A stretch of DNA of 36,656 bases from Planctomycetota bacterium (GTDB taxonomy: Bacteria > Planctomycetota > B15-G4 > SIAN01): assembly GCA_016872815.1 (NCBI GenBank), contig VGYY01000006.1, positions 1-36,656 on the forward strand, in the 5' to 3' direction. The notes under the pieces were generated by a model that worked only from the letters and a program-made list of their open reading frames with translations, did not search any database and was not told the origin of the DNA. Below, one piece after another: positions 7,625 through 17,500 of this stretch. Numbering within the stretch: position 1 is the stretch's first letter; each line of letters begins with the position of its first letter. The position numbers were made by a program, and so were the translations under genes.

Positions 7625-9355
7625 TCAGAACAGGTAGTAGAGGTCCGGCAGGAAGGTGAGCCCCATCGTGTAGTTGTGGTCGCGGGCGAAGCAGGACGAG
7701 AGCGGGCTGCGCGTCTCGTCGCAGAGCATCCCGAGCGCGGCGGTGGCGTGGGCGCGGACGTAGTCGAGTTCGCCGTCGCGCTGTGCGGCGGCGAGCAGCC
7801 GAGGTGCCGCGTCCTTGTCGCCGACGGCGCCGATCGAGTGCAGGTAGCTCGATCGCGCGATCACGTCCTTCTCGTCGCGGTGGAGCTGCTCGAGGCGCGG
7901 GACGATGTCGGCGTCGCCCATCAGGCCGAGCCCGAGCGCCGTCCAGTGCAGCACCGCCGGGTCGTTCGACCTGGCGAGCTGCTCGCGCAGCGCGGGGGCG
8001 GCGTCGACGTGCTGCAGGCGGCCGAGCGCCCACGCGAGGTAGCCCTTGAGGGCCGGATCGCTCGCCTTTTGGAACGCCTGGAAGAGGTCGCTGGCGGCCT
8101 CGCGCTCGTCGAGCAGCGCGATGGCGACGGCGGCGGCGGCGCCGACCGACGGGTTCGCCTCGGCGCGGAACAGCGCCAGCAATTCCGGCAGCGCCGACTG
8201 GTAGCCCGACAGCCCGATCGCGAGGGCGATGAACGGCCGCTCGCGCGTGCCGGCCTGGCGCAGCTTCTGCTTCAACCGGTCGACGATGGCCGGCGCGCCG
8301 TGGCTCGCCACGCGGCCGAGCGAGAGGATGGCGAAGTGGCGGGTGACGCCGTCGCCGTCGTCGTGCGCGGCGCGCTCGAGCGCGCGCACCGCATCGGCGT
8401 CATCGGGGCGCGCGGCAACGCCGAGCGCGAGCGCGGCGCTGCGGCGGACCGGCGTGGCGTCGTCGGTGAGGGCGGCGATCAGCGTCGAGTTGACCGCGCG
8501 ATCGCCGATCCGTCCGAGCGCCTCGATCGCGAGCGCGCGCTGGAAGTCGTCATGCCCGTGCGCCCGCAGGTAGGCATGGAGGAAGGGCGCGTTGCCCGGA
8601 TCCTGGGTCAGGCCGAGCGCGTAGATCGAGGCCAGCTTGAGGGTGTGCGGCAGGCGGCTCTCGGCGCCGCCGGAGAGCGCATCGCGCAGGACGCCGCCGG
8701 CGGCCGGAGCGCCGTTGATGCCGAGGGCGACCGCGGCCGTCGCTCGCAGCTCGTCCGGCGCGGTGTCGTCGACGAAGGTCGCGCGCAGCCGGTCGGTCGC
8801 CTTCGGGTTGCGCGAGAGTCCGAGCGAGAGCGTCGCGTTGATGCGCACCGACAGATCGGGATCGCTCACCGCCGCGTTGCTGAGGTAGGGCAGCGTCGAC
8901 TCGTCCTCGAGGCGCGCCAGCGCGTAGACCGCCGCCGAGCGGACGAGATCGTCGTCGTCGCGCAGCTGCGCGATCAGCGCGGGCATCAGCAGCTGCGCGC
9001 GCTCGGCCGGCGAGAACGGGGTGAACGGCGCCCGGCCGGCGGCCACCGGGGCGAGGCGGAGGTTCGGGCGGAGGTTGACCCAGGCGTCGTGGTTGAACTC
9101 CCACCAGAACTCCCAGCGCTCCTCCTGGAACGCCAGCGTCGGCGCGCTGCCCGGCACCGCATCGGCGCCCTCGCGGCCGGTGACGTTGGCGGGCGGCGCG
9201 TTAGGCGCATACGGATTCGCGGGCGACGGGAGCGGCGCGGTCGACGAGCCGCCACCCTGGCGGAAGAGGCCGCCGTGGGCGGCGGCGTCCACGGTCGCGC
9301 TGGCGACCGCGAGCCACGACAGGACGACGCGGACGAGGATCCCACTTCGCAGCAT
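7625..9355 (-). CDS. Secreted HEAT-repeat protein
   Basis: 576 residues from ATG 9353-9355, supported by GGAG seven bases upstream and an immediate signal peptide (MLRSGILVRVVLSWLAVASA, likely cleavage after the AAA at 24-26). The longer upstream frame is Arg-rich noise. After a Pro/Ala linker comes a segment with EERWEFWWEFNHDAWVNLRP, then from about residue 120 to 560 a long series of HEAT / PBS-lyase-like helical repeats (for example VRSAAVYALARLEDE, ALAIEALGRIGD, ALALGVAARPDD, GYLAWALGRLQH). Such solenoids bind proteins; no catalytic motif is visible. The C-terminus ends in the aromatic string LPDLYYLF. It is divergent from larC, with 278 bp between. Function unknown; likely periplasmic. 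Confidence 0.8.
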   Translation of the reverse strand: MLRSGILVRVVLSWLAVASATVDAAAHGGLFRQGGGSSTAPLPSPANPYAPNAPPANVTGREGADAVPGSAPTLAFQEERWEFWWEFNHDAWVNLRPNLRLAPVAAGRAPFTPFSPAERAQLLMPALIAQLRDDDDLVRSAAVYALARLEDESTLPYLSNAAVSDPDLSVRINATLSLGLSRNPKATDRLRATFVDDTAPDELRATAAVALGINGAPAAGGVLRDALSGGAESRLPHTLKLASIYALGLTQDPGNAPFLHAYLRAHGHDDFQRALAIEALGRIGDRAVNSTLIAALTDDATPVRRSAALALGVAARPDDADAVRALERAAHDDGDGVTRHFAILSLGRVASHGAPAIVDRLKQKLRQAGTRERPFIALAIGLSGYQSALPELLALFRAEANPSVGAAAAVAIALLDEREAASDLFQAFQKASDPALKGYLAWALGRLQHVDAAPALREQLARSNDPAVLHWTALGLGLMGDADIVPRLEQLHRDEKDVIARSSYLHSIGAVGDKDAAPRLLAAAQRDGELDYVRAHATAALGMLCDETRSPLSSCFARDHNYTMGLTFLPDLYYLF

Positions 9356-9633
9356 GACGATGCTCCAGGCCGGCACTGGCTCGCCGGCGCATCGGCCTTT
9401 TCGGCAGCGCGACCGCGCGCGTTGACGACCCGCTGCGCACTGCGGAAGGGGTTGCCGTTCTGCCGCGCGAGCGGGCGGTCGCGGCACGCGCCCGGGCCGG
9501 GCGGCGATGCGACGACGCCGTGCTCCGACCTTCCTGCTAGCGAACCGGATGCCGTCGCGCCGCGGCCGGCACCGCCCGGCGGCGGAAGACTCCGCCCCTA
9601 AGATCATCGGCCCTTCGGCGGCGGAGCGACACG

Positions 9634-10821
9634 ATGGCGTGCCTGTACTTCGACTGTTTCTCGGGAGCGGCGGGTGACATGTTGGTCGCCTCCCTGCTCG
9701 ATCTCGGCGCGTCGTTCGAGGCGCTGCGCGCCGATCTCGCCGCGTTGCGCCTGCCCGGTTTCTCGCTCGAGCGCGAGAAGCGCTGGCAGGGCGGACTGGC
9801 CGGCACCCGCTTCAGCGTGCGGCTCGATCCCGGCGCGGCGCCGCCGCGGCGGAACCTGCACGACATCGAGGCGCTGATCCGGGCGAGTTCGCTGGCCGCG
9901 CCGGTGCAGCGCAACGCGATCGCGGTGTTCCGGCGCCTTGGCGCGGCCGAGGCGAAGGTGCACGGCTGCGCGCTCGAGGAGGTCCACTTCCACGAGGTCG
10001 GAGCGGTCGACTCGATCGTCGACGTGGTCGGGTTCTGCGCGCTGCACCACCGGCTCGGTTCGCCGCGGATCTTCTGCTCGCCGATCGCGGTGGGGGAGGG
10101 CTTCATCCGCACCGAGCACGGGCTGCTGCCGGTGCCGGCGATGGCGACGCTCGAACTGCTGCGCGGCGTGCCGGTCGAGGCGGGCGGACTGCGCGAGGAG
10201 CTCTGCACGCCGACCGGCGCGGCGCTGCTCTCGACGCTGTGCGAACGGTTCGGTCGCGAACTCGCCTACGTCCCGCGCGCCGTCGGCTACGGCCTCGGGA
10301 CGCGCGAGCGCGCCAGCCCGCCGAACGCGATCCGCGTGGTCGAGTGCGACGTGCTCGAGCCGGCCGGCGAGCCGATCGTGGTGCTGGCGACCAACCTCGA
10401 TGACGCCAGCGGGCAGGAACTGGCGCGGGTGGTGGAGCGCTGCCTGGCCGAGGGGGCGCTCGACGTGACGGTGGCGCCGGTCAGCATGAAGAAGGGGCGG
10501 CCCGGCCATGTGATCGAGCTGCTGGCGCCGCCCGCGCGCGCCGCCGTGCTCGAGGAGCTCCTGTTGCGCGAGACGCCGACGCTCGGAGTGCGGCGGCACG
10601 CGGCGACGCGCCGGATCCTGCCGCGCGAGGCGGTCACGCTGGCGACGCCGCTCGGCCCGGTGCAGGCGAAGGCGGCGACGCTCCCCGACGGTTCGCGGCG
10701 GGTCGTGCCCGAGTTCGCGGAACTCGAGCGACTCGCCCGCGAGCAGGCGCTGCCGCTGGGCGAGGTGCGGCAGCGCATCGCGGCGGCGCTCACTCCGCCA
10801 CCGGAGCCGCCGGGTCGCTGA
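9634..10821 (+). CDS. larC: LarC-type nickel insertion protein (nickel-pincer cofactor biosynthesis)
   Basis: 395 residues from ATG 9634 with GGAG at 9623-9626. LarC (formerly DUF111) inserts nickel into pyridinium-3,5-bisthiocarboxylic acid mononucleotide to make the nickel-pincer cofactor of lactate racemase and related LarA enzymes. The N-terminal FDCFSGAAGDM (6-16) and HFHEVGAVDSIVD (118-130) are family hallmarks, followed by CTPTGAALL and, in the second half, NLDDASGQELA. Both the LarC1 and LarC2 parts are present in one uninterrupted frame, unlike Lactobacillus plantarum larC, which needs a ribosomal frameshift. No larA, larB or larE is in the window. Its 3' end overlaps tgt on the other strand by 32 bp. 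Confidence 0.92.
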   Translation: MACLYFDCFSGAAGDMLVASLLDLGASFEALRADLAALRLPGFSLEREKRWQGGLAGTRFSVRLDPGAAPPRRNLHDIEALIRASSLAAPVQRNAIAVFRRLGAAEAKVHGCALEEVHFHEVGAVDSIVDVVGFCALHHRLGSPRIFCSPIAVGEGFIRTEHGLLPVPAMATLELLRGVPVEAGGLREELCTPTGAALLSTLCERFGRELAYVPRAVGYGLGTRERASPPNAIRVVECDVLEPAGEPIVVLATNLDDASGQELARVVERCLAEGALDVTVAPVSMKKGRPGHVIELLAPPARAAVLEELLLRETPTLGVRRHAATRRILPREAVTLATPLGPVQAKAATLPDGSRRVVPEFAELERLAREQALPLGEVRQRIAAALTPPPEPPGR

Positions 10822-11932
10822 GTTCCCGGTCGCGGTCGAGCCAGCGCCAGTCGATGCTGCCCGGCGTGGCGAGGTCGCGGCGCAGGTCGTCCAGCAACCG
10901 GCGGAAGAAGACCAGGTTGTGCTCGGTGGCGAGGATCGGGCCGAGCATCTCGTCGGCCTGGAAGAGGTGGCGCAGGTAGGCGCGCGTGTAGCGGGTGCAG
11001 GCGAGGCAGGGGCAGTCGGCCTCGATCGGCGCGTCCGCGTCGGCGTGCACGGCGTTGCGGATCCTGACCGTGCCGGCGCGCGAGAAGAGGAAGCCGTTGC
11101 GGGCGTTGCGGGTGGGCAGCACGCAGTCGAACAGGTCGATGCCGGCCCGCACCGCCGCGACCACCTCGCGCGGGCTGCCGACGCCCATGAGGTAGCGCGG
11201 CGTCGCCTCGGGCAGCAGCGGCGCGAAGCGGGTCACCTCGTCGCGGATGGTCGCCGCGTCCTCGCCGACGGCGATGCCGCCGAGCGCGAAACCGTCGAAC
11301 GGCAGCGTTCCGAGCTCGCGCGCCATTGCCGTCCGCAGCTCGAGCTCCTTGCCGCCCTGCACGATGGCGAAGCAGGCGCGCGCGTCGCCGAGACGCCGAT
11401 GCTCGGTGAGCGAGCGGCGCGCCCAGGCGAGGCTGCGGTCGCAGGCGCGGGCGATCGCGTCGCGCGGCGCGTCGGCCGGCGGGCATTCGTCGAGCACCAT
11501 CGCGATGTCGGAATCGAGCGCGTGCTGCACCTGCATCGCGCGCTCGGGAGTCAGGCGCAGTTCGCGCCCGTCGAGATGGCTCCGGAAGGTGACGCCGCCG
11601 TCGTCGAGCTGGCGGCGCTGCGCCAGCGAGAAGACCTGGAAGCCGCCGCTGTCGGTGAGCAGGATCCCGTCGTAGTCCATGAAACGGTGGAGCCCGCCGT
11701 GCGCCGCCACCGTCGCCTCGCCCGGCCGCAGCGCAAGGTGGTAGGTGTTGGCCAGCAGCGCATGGAAGCCGAGCTCGCGGATGCGGCCGCCGGCGATGCC
11801 CTTGAGCGTGCCCTGCGTCGCGACTGGCATGAAGGCCGGCGTCGGCGTGGTGCGACCGCGCACGGTCAGGGTGCCGAGCCGCGCCGCACCGGAGCGGGCG
11901 GTGATGGCGAAGCGGACGCGCGCGGCGCTCAC
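10790..11932 (-). CDS. tgt: tRNA-guanine transglycosylase (queuine tRNA-ribosyltransferase)
   Basis: 380 residues from GTG 11930-11932. The GTG overlaps the stop of the upstream spoIID-like gene as GTGA, so translation is probably coupled. Tgt exchanges guanine 34 for preQ1 in GUN anticodons. Visible are D94 in LLTDSGGFQVFSL (acid/base), the nucleophile D269 in DLFDCVLPTRNARNG, and the zinc ligands C307, C309, C312 and H338 in CPCLACTRYTRAYL...TEHN. Length and motif order match the bacterial family. The longer frame upstream belongs to the neighbouring gene's strand in another frame. QueA, which acts after Tgt, is not in the window. The end overlaps larC tail-to-tail. Confidence 0.95.
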   Translation of the reverse strand: MSAARVRFAITARSGAARLGTLTVRGRTTPTPAFMPVATQGTLKGIAGGRIRELGFHALLANTYHLALRPGEATVAAHGGLHRFMDYDGILLTDSGGFQVFSLAQRRQLDDGGVTFRSHLDGRELRLTPERAMQVQHALDSDIAMVLDECPPADAPRDAIARACDRSLAWARRSLTEHRRLGDARACFAIVQGGKELELRTAMARELGTLPFDGFALGGIAVGEDAATIRDEVTRFAPLLPEATPRYLMGVGSPREVVAAVRAGIDLFDCVLPTRNARNGFLFSRAGTVRIRNAVHADADAPIEADCPCLACTRYTRAYLRHLFQADEMLGPILATEHNLVFFRRLLDDLRRDLATPGSIDWRWLDRDRELSDPAAPVAE

Positions 11933-13179
11933 CAGCGCTTCACCAGCTGCGCGCCGCGGTAGTAGTGACCGATGATCTCGCGCCAGCCGCGCCCGGCCTT
12001 GGCCTGGCCCGCCGCGCCGTACTGGCAGAGGCCCACGCCGTGGCCGAAGCCGGCGCCGTCGATGCGGACGCCGCCGCGCGTCACCTCGAGCTGACGCGCC
12101 CACGGGCTCGGCAACTGCTCCTCCTTGCCGGCGCCGTCGTTCCAGGCGCGGCGGAAATCGAGTCCCTGGAACGTCCGGTTCTCGCCGCTGCCGCGCACCG
12201 TGAAGCGGATCGCGTGGCCGAACTTGTCGCGCTCCACGTCGATGGCCGCGACTTCCTTCACGCCGAGGCGGCGGGCGAGTTCGCCGGCCGCGAGCGTGCG
12301 CGTCCAGCGGTACTTGGGCGATTCGCGGCAGAAGTCGCAGGCGACACCGGCCAGCCCGGCCTTCGGCGTTTGCGTGAACACCAGCGGCGCGTCGACGGTG
12401 GCGCCACCGCAGGTGCTCATGAAATAGGAGCAGAGCGGCTCGCCGCCGACTTCGAGGACGAGGCCGCGCGACGCGGCGACCAGCGCGCGCGCCCGTTCCT
12501 GCAGGCGGGTGGTGCCGCCGTAGACTTGGTCGGCGTCGGTGGCGCGCAGCAGCTTCTCGCCGTGTTCGAGGCGGTAGCGCGCGTAGGTGCGCGCCGCGAC
12601 CGCCTGCGCCCGCAGCGCCTCGTCCGGGAAGTTCGCCGGCATCTCGGAGAAGAGCACGCCGGCGAGGTACTCCTCGACGTCGACGACGTTGACCACTTCG
12701 AGGCGGCCGCGAGCGTCGCGGCGGACGCGCAGATCGCCGGCATAGGTGCGCCCCTTGTAGGCGAGCTCGACGTCGTCCTCCGGCGCGAGCAGCACCGTCT
12801 CGGCCGTCAACGGCACTCCGTTCAGATCGAGGCCGCGGTCGCGCGCGCGCAGCCGGCCGCTCTTCAGGCGGGCACCGTCGGCGAGCGTGCCGCCTCTCGC
12901 GTCGAGGACGCGGTAGGGGCCGGGCAACGCGACTTCGACGCTGCTCAGATCGCGGTCGAGCAGCACCTCGACGTCGGGCGCCGCACTGCGCCGGGGCCCG
13001 GCGCAGCGCACCGCCGTCAGGGCGGCGGCGGCGGCGAGGACGGCGAGCGCGGCGCCGCGGCGCGGCTCGCCGGCGCCACGGACGAGCCGGCGAGCAGTGC
13101 CGACGAGTCGGTCGAGTCCCGCCCGGACCAGCGGCAGGACGCCACGACGGACGCGAGCGCGCACGCGATCAACCGCCAC
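11929..13179 (-). CDS. SpoIID/LytB-domain peptidoglycan enzyme, membrane-anchored
   Basis: 416 residues from GTG 13177-13179, eleven bases inside the end of ruvB, with GGAGG placed six bases upstream. An Arg-rich cytoplasmic start is followed by one hydrophobic segment (43-57) that should anchor it in the membrane. The SpoIID domain covers about 150-410: VDVEEYLAGVLFSEMP with E179 matching the catalytic glutamate of SpoIID lytic transglycosylases, FPDEALRAQAVAARTYA, and GAGFGHGVGLCQYGAAGQA. C257 (STCGG), C281 and C284 (CDFC) could form a metal site like that seen in some SpoIID proteins. SpoIID strips denuded glycan strands in sporulating Firmicutes; in non-sporulators the family acts in cell-wall remodelling or division. 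No other sporulation gene is present. Confidence 0.9.
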   Translation of the reverse strand: MAVDRVRARVRRGVLPLVRAGLDRLVGTARRLVRGAGEPRRGAALAVLAAAAALTAVRCAGPRRSAAPDVEVLLDRDLSSVEVALPGPYRVLDARGGTLADGARLKSGRLRARDRGLDLNGVPLTAETVLLAPEDDVELAYKGRTYAGDLRVRRDARGRLEVVNVVDVEEYLAGVLFSEMPANFPDEALRAQAVAARTYARYRLEHGEKLLRATDADQVYGGTTRLQERARALVAASRGLVLEVGGEPLCSYFMSTCGGATVDAPLVFTQTPKAGLAGVACDFCRESPKYRWTRTLAAGELARRLGVKEVAAIDVERDKFGHAIRFTVRGSGENRTFQGLDFRRAWNDGAGKEEQLPSPWARQLEVTRGGVRIDGAGFGHGVGLCQYGAAGQAKAGRGWREIIGHYYRGAQLVKRW

Positions 13180-14185
13180 CGACTTCCTCCTCGGCGACGC
13201 CGTGAGCGACGCACCACTCGCGGCCGCGGACGGTGAGTTCGCGGCCGCGCGCTGTCTTGCGGATCAGTTCGAGGCGCAGCAGGTGCGGCTCGTAGACCTC
13301 CTCGATGGTCTCCTCGGCCTCGCCGATGCCGGCACCGATGGTCTTCAACCCGAGGACGCTCGGCGAGGCGCGTTGCAGCAGGCCGAGGATCCGCCGATCG
13401 GTCGCCTCGAGGCCGAGTTCGTCGATGCCGAGCCGGTGCAGTCCTTCGTGCGCGATCGCGGAATCGATCGCCGCGGCGCCGCGCACCTGGGCGAGGTCGC
13501 GCAGCCGACGCAGGAGCCGGTTGGCGATCCGCGGCGTGCCGCGCGCGCGCGTCGACAACTGCTCGGCGGCGCCATCGGCAAGGTCGCAGCCGAGGATGCG
13601 GGCGGTCCGCCGCACGATGCGGATGAGGTCGGCCGGCGGATAGGGGTCGAGTTTCTCGTGGATGCCGAACCGGCCGCGGAAGGCGGCGGTGAGCTTGCCC
13701 TCGCGGGTGGTGGCGCCGACCAGCGTGAACGGCTGCAGCGGCAGGCGGACGGTGCGCGCAGCCAGCCCCTGCTCGACCGGAACGTCGACGACGAAGTCCT
13801 CCATCGCGCCGTAGAGGTACTCCTCGACCGCGATCGGCAGGCGGTGCACCTCGTCGATGAAGAGCAGGTCGCCGCGTTCGAGCCCGGTGAGCAGCCCAGC
13901 GAGGTCGGCCGGTCGCGCCAAGGCCGGACCGGAGGTGACGTGGAGGCGCGCCCGGCACTCGCGCGCCAGTAGCGTGCAAAGAGTGGTCTTGCCGAGGCCC
14001 GGAAGCCCCGACAGCAGGACGTGATCGAGCGGTTCTTCACGCATCCGCGCGGCCTGCACCGCGATGCGCAGATTCTCGACGACCCGCTCCTGACCGACGA
14101 ATTCGTCGAGGCTGCGCGGGCGAAGTTCCTGCTCGTCGTTGTCGTCGTCGGCCCGATTGAGCTGGGCGAACGTGCTCGCGACCAT
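13169..14185 (-). CDS. ruvB: Holliday junction branch migration helicase subunit RuvB
   Basis: 338 residues from ATG 14183-14185, with GGGGAG four bases upstream. The open frame reaches further but the extra N-terminus is Arg-rich noise, and 338 residues is the normal RuvB length. It is the hexameric AAA+ motor that drives branch migration with RuvA. Features are RPRSLDEFVGQ (22-32), Walker A GLPGLGKTT (60-68), Walker B LLFIDEVH (107-114), sensor 1 GATTREGKLTAAFRGRFG with the arginine finger around R170, sensor 2 RGTPRIANRLLRR (215-227), and a winged-helix C-terminus. ruvA and ruvC are not adjacent. It heads a minus-strand cluster with the spoIID-like gene and tgt. Confidence 0.96.
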   Translation of the reverse strand: MVASTFAQLNRADDDNDEQELRPRSLDEFVGQERVVENLRIAVQAARMREEPLDHVLLSGLPGLGKTTLCTLLARECRARLHVTSGPALARPADLAGLLTGLERGDLLFIDEVHRLPIAVEEYLYGAMEDFVVDVPVEQGLAARTVRLPLQPFTLVGATTREGKLTAAFRGRFGIHEKLDPYPPADLIRIVRRTARILGCDLADGAAEQLSTRARGTPRIANRLLRRLRDLAQVRGAAAIDSAIAHEGLHRLGIDELGLEATDRRILGLLQRASPSVLGLKTIGAGIGEAEETIEEVYEPHLLRLELIRKTARGRELTVRGREWCVAHGVAEEEVGGG

Positions 14186-14428
14186 TGCGCTCCCCGCCAC
14201 TTCGGCTCGCTCGCGACGCTCCTTCCCCGGGGAGCGGCCGGCTCGATCCGGCGTGAAAGCGAACTGCGCTCGGCAGCATAGGCGGCCCTGGGGCCCCCGC
14301 AAGGAACGCGCGCGCCCGCGGCGGCGCGGACCGCCCGGTGCGGAACCGCTCAGGAATCGCGGCGCCAAGGGGCCGGTGACGCTGCCGCTCGGCAGTGCTA
14401 CGCAGTGGCACGCGAGGTGTACGGCCGT

Positions 14429-14449
14429 GGGCAGGCGCGGCCCCTGCCC
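14429..14449. promoter_or_regulatory. GC-rich inverted repeat upstream of lipoprotein 1 promoter
   Basis: GGGCAGG (14429-14435) pairs with CCTGCCC (14443-14449) around a 7-nt loop, 23 bp before the -35 box. A similar arrangement precedes the promoter of the second paralog. It could be an operator or a barrier to read-through. Role unproven. Confidence 0.35.
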
Positions 14450-14472
14450 GGGGGAGCGCGACCAGCTCGGCT

Positions 14473-14501
14473 TTGACCCGCCCGGGGACAGCGCTTACAA
14501 A
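14473..14501 (+). promoter_or_regulatory. Sigma70-type promoter of lipoprotein 1
   Basis: TTGACC (14473-14478), a 17-nt spacer, then TACAAA (14496-14501). The spacing is ideal and the AT-rich hexamer is unusual in this GC-rich background. The expected transcript start near 14508 leaves a leader of about 50 nt to the preferred ATG at 14561. The second paralog has the same -35 and spacing. Confidence 0.7.
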
Positions 14502-14560
14502 CAGTCGCTTCGATCGGAGGCGCAATGACCGCACCCCGCGACAGAGCCCCGAGGAGATCC

Positions 14561-17500
14561 ATGACCATGCGAGCCAGCGCCTCCCGCTCCCTCCTGCGGA
14601 TTGCGATGACCGCGACGCTCCCGGCGGCGCTGGCGCTGCTCGCGGCGGGCTGCGGTGGCGGTGGTGGTGGTGGGAAGCCGAGCAGCTCGGGCGAACCGCT
14701 GCTCGCGCTGCATGGCCCGACCGGCCGCCTGTCGCGACTGATCGCCGAGTCGAACGCCGACCGCGGCGGCACGCCGCTGCCGACCCTGCCGCCGGCGGTC
14801 ACCGTCACCAACCACTGGTTCCGGATCGAGTTTCCGCTCAACGTCAGCCGCCAGCACATCCTCGAGGACAGCTTCCTCACCGCACCGTTCTCCTACCTCA
14901 ACGGCACGATCACCGTCAGCGACCTCTTTGGCGCGCACCTGCCCGGCCTGGCGATGGTGAACGGTGTCGATGCCAAGGGCGTCGACCACTCAAACCACCC
15001 CGATTTCCCGCATGACCTCGTCGACGGGGTCGATCGCAACCTGGGGAAGAACGTCTTCCTCTACGTCGCCGACATCGACCGCAACCTGGCGACCTACGCG
15101 ACGTTCGGCTTCAACTTCGATCCGTTCAGCAACGCCAGCTCGGAGATCACGACCGTCACCGCGCACGAGAACGGCGTGCTCGACGCCGTGCGGATCACCG
15201 TCGCCGAGATCGGCGGGGTGAACTACAACGGCGTCTTCAGCATCTCGATCGGCGCCGGCGTCGACGCGCGGCGCCCGTCGGTCGTGCGGGTCGCGGCCGA
15301 GGAGCCGAGCCCGCTCGATCCGACCAACAAGGACAGCGCCGACGTCGACACGAGCTTCGTGGTCGAGTTCTCCGAACCGGTGGTGCCGGTCAGCGTCGGG
15401 CAGTCGCCGAAGTTCAACGCGGTGGCGTTCATCGGCAACATGCCGCGCACGCCGCGCTTCGCCAGCGGCGTCGACCTCGCCGGCAACCCGATTACGGTGC
15501 CGACCTTCCCGTACCCGAACTGCGCGCTCACGGCGACGGTCAATGCCGCGGTCGGGACGCTCTTCATCCCCTTCGACTGCCAGCCGGTCAGCGAGAACAA
15601 CCTCGCGACCTATCGGCTGCGGCCGCTGATCAGCCTGCCGCCGGACACGCCGTTCGACGTCGTCGTCCGCTCCCTGACCGGCAACACCAATGCTCTGAAC
15701 TTCGAGGCCGACTCGATCATCGACCTGTCCGGCAACTTCTACGACGGGCAGGACGCCGATCTCGACGGCAACCCCGATCAGATCGACTTCTCGAAGCGCT
15801 TCACCACCGGCCCCGGCCCCGGCCTGGTCAACATCCCGGTGTCGCCGGAAGTCCTCTACTGGCTGCCGGCGGGCACGGACGGGATCGGCGCGCTCGACCT
15901 GAACGGCAAGGGGATGTCCACCAACACGCCGGGCGCGAATGCCGAGCGGCGTGACAGCGCGATGCTCGTCACGAAGGTCTGGATCGACGTCAATACCAAC
16001 TGCGAGCTCAATCCCGGCGGGCTCAACCTCGCCAACGGCATCGGCCTGTGGGGCCAGCCGGGCAACGATCCGACGCCGACCGATCCCTGCACGACGCTGC
16101 CGATGATCGAGTACGGCCACAACAAGTTCCTCTTCCCGGTGGGACTCGGCAGCTATGGCTACGGGCCGGTCATCAACCAGACGCGCTCCGGAGCCGACCG
16201 CACCTGGAACGCCAACCTCGATCCGGGCAACCCGGGGACGCCCATGCCGGGCGTCAACGAGGGGTCGAGCGGGTTCGAGACGCTCTGCCGCGACAGCAAC
16301 GGCGACGTCATCCTGACCGGGCGCGAGTTCGGCTCGGTCGGATTGGTCGAGGACCTGATCGTCGGCGAATTCCTCGACCTGGTCTACTACGACCAGCAGT
16401 CGACGCGCGCCGCCAACAACTTGCACGTCAGCATCTGGAACACGGCACCGATCCACGGGCTCACCGGGCGCGGCAACACCATCGCCGATCCGCCGACGCC
16501 GAATCCGCCGCCGCTGCGCTACTGGCTCGGCATGCCGGAGGTGGCCACCGTCGCCGACGTCATCAATCCGGAGAACCCGCCGCTCTTGATCGAGGGGCAG
16601 GAGGTCTTCAGCTTCGCCCGCTTCAACGGCATCTTCGCGCCGGCGCAGCAGTTGAACGGCTGGAACTACCTCCAGCCGAACACCCTGCGACCCGACAACG
16701 CCGATGTCACCGTGTTCCCGCACATCGGGACCGGCCCGGGCGAGCAGTCGAGCTCGATCGCCGTCAGCTATTCGTCGCGGCAGCAGATCGGCAACTTCCT
16801 CTACGCGACGGATGCCAGCAACAACGTCATCCACGCGATCAACAGCAACACGATGCGGGTGATCGCCAGCATCCCGACGCCGGATCCGACCGGACTGGCG
16901 ATCGCCCCCGACATGTCGCGCCTCTACGTGACCAACTTCGGCTACGATTCGGTCTCGATCGTCGGCGCGAATCCGTATGCGGCCGACTTCCACCAGGAGA
17001 TCGCCCGGGTCAGCGTCGGCATTGGTCCGCGCGCCATCTGCGTGCAGCCGGAGCACGAGGAGATCCTGGTCTGCAATTACCTTGGCAACACGGTCTCGCT
17101 CATCAGCGAGGTCGACCTCTCGGTCCGCAAGACGATCGACGCGTTGATCAGCGGCCCGTACGACATCGAGGCGGCGCCGCGGCAGATCCAGCCGTTCTCG
17201 CCGTCGCCGCAGGCGCCGACCGCCATCGGCTGGGCCTGCGGGGTCTACTTCGCCTACATCTCGAACTTCACCGGCAACTCCGTCGTCGTCTTCGAATCGG
17301 GGCCGGACGGTCCGCAGGGGATCGGCATCGACAACGTGCGCGGTTCGCTGCCGACCGACGACGACACGACGAACGAGATCTTCGAGCCGCGCGGCCTCTG
17401 CTATGACCCGTTCGCCAATCCGGCCGGGCTCTTCGCCGGCGGCTGCTTCGTCGCCCATCGCGACTCGAGCGGCGCTGGCCGGGTGACCCAGATCCAGTTC

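Larger units (their letters stand above)
14186..14560. other. Divergent intergenic region between ruvB and the first giant lipoprotein
   Basis: No gene is seen. It holds the ruvB ribosome site at its left edge, a short hairpin CTGCCGCTCGGCAG near 14382-14395, the 14429-14449 hairpin, a strong plus-strand promoter (14473-14501) and two possible ribosome sites (14516-14520 and 14551-14556). No good promoter for ruvB was recognised. Confidence 0.5.

Noticed and set aside
9599-9604. TAAGAT as the -10 box of larC
   Set aside because: No acceptable -35 lies 16-18 bases upstream, so it is not listed as a promoter.
11929-13179. Sporulation locus based on the SpoIID domain
   Set aside because: SpoIID/LytB domains are widespread in non-sporulating bacteria, and no other sporulation gene is present in the window.
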